This document shows positions 5,674 through 6,629 of a stretch of DNA of 6,629 bases, piece by piece (the stretch's first letter is position 1; each line of letters starts with the position of its first letter). This DNA comes from Candidatus Halomonas stercoripullorum. Its GTDB lineage: Bacteria > Pseudomonadota > Gammaproteobacteria > Pseudomonadales > Halomonadaceae. The position numbers were made by a program, and so were the translations under genes. Below the pieces are notes generated by a model. It was not told where the DNA came from, did no database searches, and worked only from the letters and a program-made list of their open reading frames with translations. Location of the stretch: NCBI GenBank assembly GCA_019114645.1, contig DXFC01000024.1:1-6629 (forward strand), read 5' to 3'.

Positions 5674-5679
5674 CGCCAT
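5660..5679 (+). repeat. Small hairpin across the dctQ stop codon
   Basis: ATGGCG (5660-5665) and CGCCAT (5674-5679) form a six-base stem around an eight-base loop that contains the TGA of dctQ. Ribosomes finishing dctQ would melt it. It may tune translation into dctM or be chance. Confidence 0.35.
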
Positions 5680-5729
5680 GCCACTGTTGACACTATCCAC
5701 CGATTGACCCGGAAAGGGAGACGCTTGTT

Positions 5730-6629
5730 ATGCTGATACTCAGCTTGGCAACGATTGCCACCCTGGCGTTTCTGCTCGGCAGCGGGGTCTGGATCGCCTT
5801 TAGTTTGATCAGCACCGCCTGGATTGTGCTGGCGTTTTTCAGCCCGTTTGACCCGGGGCCCATTCTCGCTTCCGACTTCTGGGGTGCCAGTTATGGCTGG
5901 GACCTGACGGCCCTGCCGATGTTCATCTGGATGGGCGAAATCCTGTTTCGCTCGGGACTTGCCGATAACATGTTTCGTGGTCTTTCCCCCTGGCTCAACC
6001 GGCTACCCGGCCGCCTGCTGCATACCAACATTATCGGCAGCGGCATGTTCGCCGCCGTGTGCGGTTCTTCGGCCGCGACCTGTGCCACAGTGGGCAAGAT
6101 GACCCTGCCGGAGCTTGAACGGCGTGGTTACGACAGCAACATGGCCATTGGCACCTTGGCCAGTGCTTCCACCCTGGGCTTGTTGATCCCCCCCTCCATC
6201 ATGCTGATCGTTTACGGGGTGGTCACTGAACAATCCATCTCGCGTCTGTTCATGGCCGGTGTCGGCCCGGGCTTGATGATTCTCGCCCTGTTCATGGTGT
6301 ATCTCATTACCTGGTCCTGGTTCAGTGGCAATCCACGCGGGGTCACCGGGCAGGACGAATCGGGAATGCCGCTGGGGCAGAAGCTGCGCCAGACACTGGA
6401 GCTGGTGCCCATCCTGCTGCTGATTGGTGGCATCATCGTTACCATTTATGGTGGACTTGCATCGCCCACCGAAGCGGCAGCCATCGGGGTGGTGTTATCG
6501 ATACTGATCGCACGCTGGAATGGTAGCTTCAATCGCACCATCTTTAGCGAGTCCCTGTTCGCTGCCATACGTACCTCCTGCATGATCGCCTTTATCATTG
6601 CCGGAGCGTCTTTCCTGACCTCGGCCATG
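5730..6629 (+). CDS. dctM: TRAP transporter large permease (DctM family), 3' truncated
   Basis: This is the large membrane subunit that forms the sodium-coupled substrate channel in the inner membrane. The first 300 codons are present and open to the window edge; the family is usually about 425-440 residues, so roughly 130 are missing. The ATG at 5730 has AAGGGAG (5714-5720) nine bases upstream. Visible membrane segments include residues 2-37, 60-72, about 101-121, 140-165, 173-197 and 225-242. Signature blocks are GMFAAVCGSSAATCATVGKM (105-124), PELERRGYDSNMAIG (127-141), TLGLLIPPSIMLIVYG (148-163), SISRLFMAGVGPGL (169-182) and ASPTEAAAIGVV (244-255). SASTLG at 145-150 replaces the more usual A-G-T-L-G. 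The gene is third in the dctPQM set, and DctQ and DctM are separate, not fused. Confidence 0.96.
   Translation, partial: MLILSLATIATLAFLLGSGVWIAFSLISTAWIVLAFFSPFDPGPILASDFWGASYGWDLTALPMFIWMGEILFRSGLADNMFRGLSPWLNRLPGRLLHTNIIGSGMFAAVCGSSAATCATVGKMTLPELERRGYDSNMAIGTLASASTLGLLIPPSIMLIVYGVVTEQSISRLFMAGVGPGLMILALFMVYLITWSWFSGNPRGVTGQDESGMPLGQKLRQTLELVPILLLIGGIIVTIYGGLASPTEAAAIGVVLSILIARWNGSFNRTIFSESLFAAIRTSCMIAFIIAGASFLTSAM

Noticed and set aside
5687..5692. Perfect TTGACA before dctM, suggesting an internal promoter
   Set aside because: No -10-like box lies 16-19 bases downstream; the region there is GGAAAGGGAG, the ribosome site.

Overview
The window looks like part of a gammaproteobacterial chromosome. 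The Halomonas-like impression (codon use, TRAP transporter next to catabolic genes, style of the FCD regulator) is inference, not proof. Coding density is high and nothing marks a phage, transposon, CRISPR array or RNA gene. The genes are complete except the two cut by the window edges: the regulator at the left lacks its start and the TRAP large permease at the right lacks its end.

Layout. 1-558 (+): C-terminal part of a GntR/FCD regulator of the CsiR-like type. 559-692: short gap with a possible promoter. 693-911 (+): a 72-residue ribbon-helix-helix-like protein whose 3' end overlaps, tail to tail, the end of the next operon. 878-3325 (-): three translationally linked genes pxpA-pxpB-pxpC for the prokaryotic ATP-dependent 5-oxoprolinase. 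3326-3548: divergent control region with plausible promoters in both directions and two palindromic operator candidates. 3549-3986 (+): a VOC (glyoxalase/dioxygenase fold) protein. 4058-6629 (+): dctP, dctQ and partial dctM, a tripartite TRAP transporter, with a strong hairpin between dctP and dctQ.

How it may work together. PxpABC opens the lactam ring of 5-oxoproline (pyroglutamate) to glutamate using ATP. The divergent TRAP system would supply a carboxylate substrate from outside; pyroglutamate is the leading guess because TRAP binding proteins for pyroglutamate are known (Bordetella DctP6/DctP7) and the genes share one control region. The VOC protein lies first in the transporter strand and has no assigned role; it is the least explained part of the locus. 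The FCD regulator nearby is the obvious candidate for control, but its binding site is not proven.
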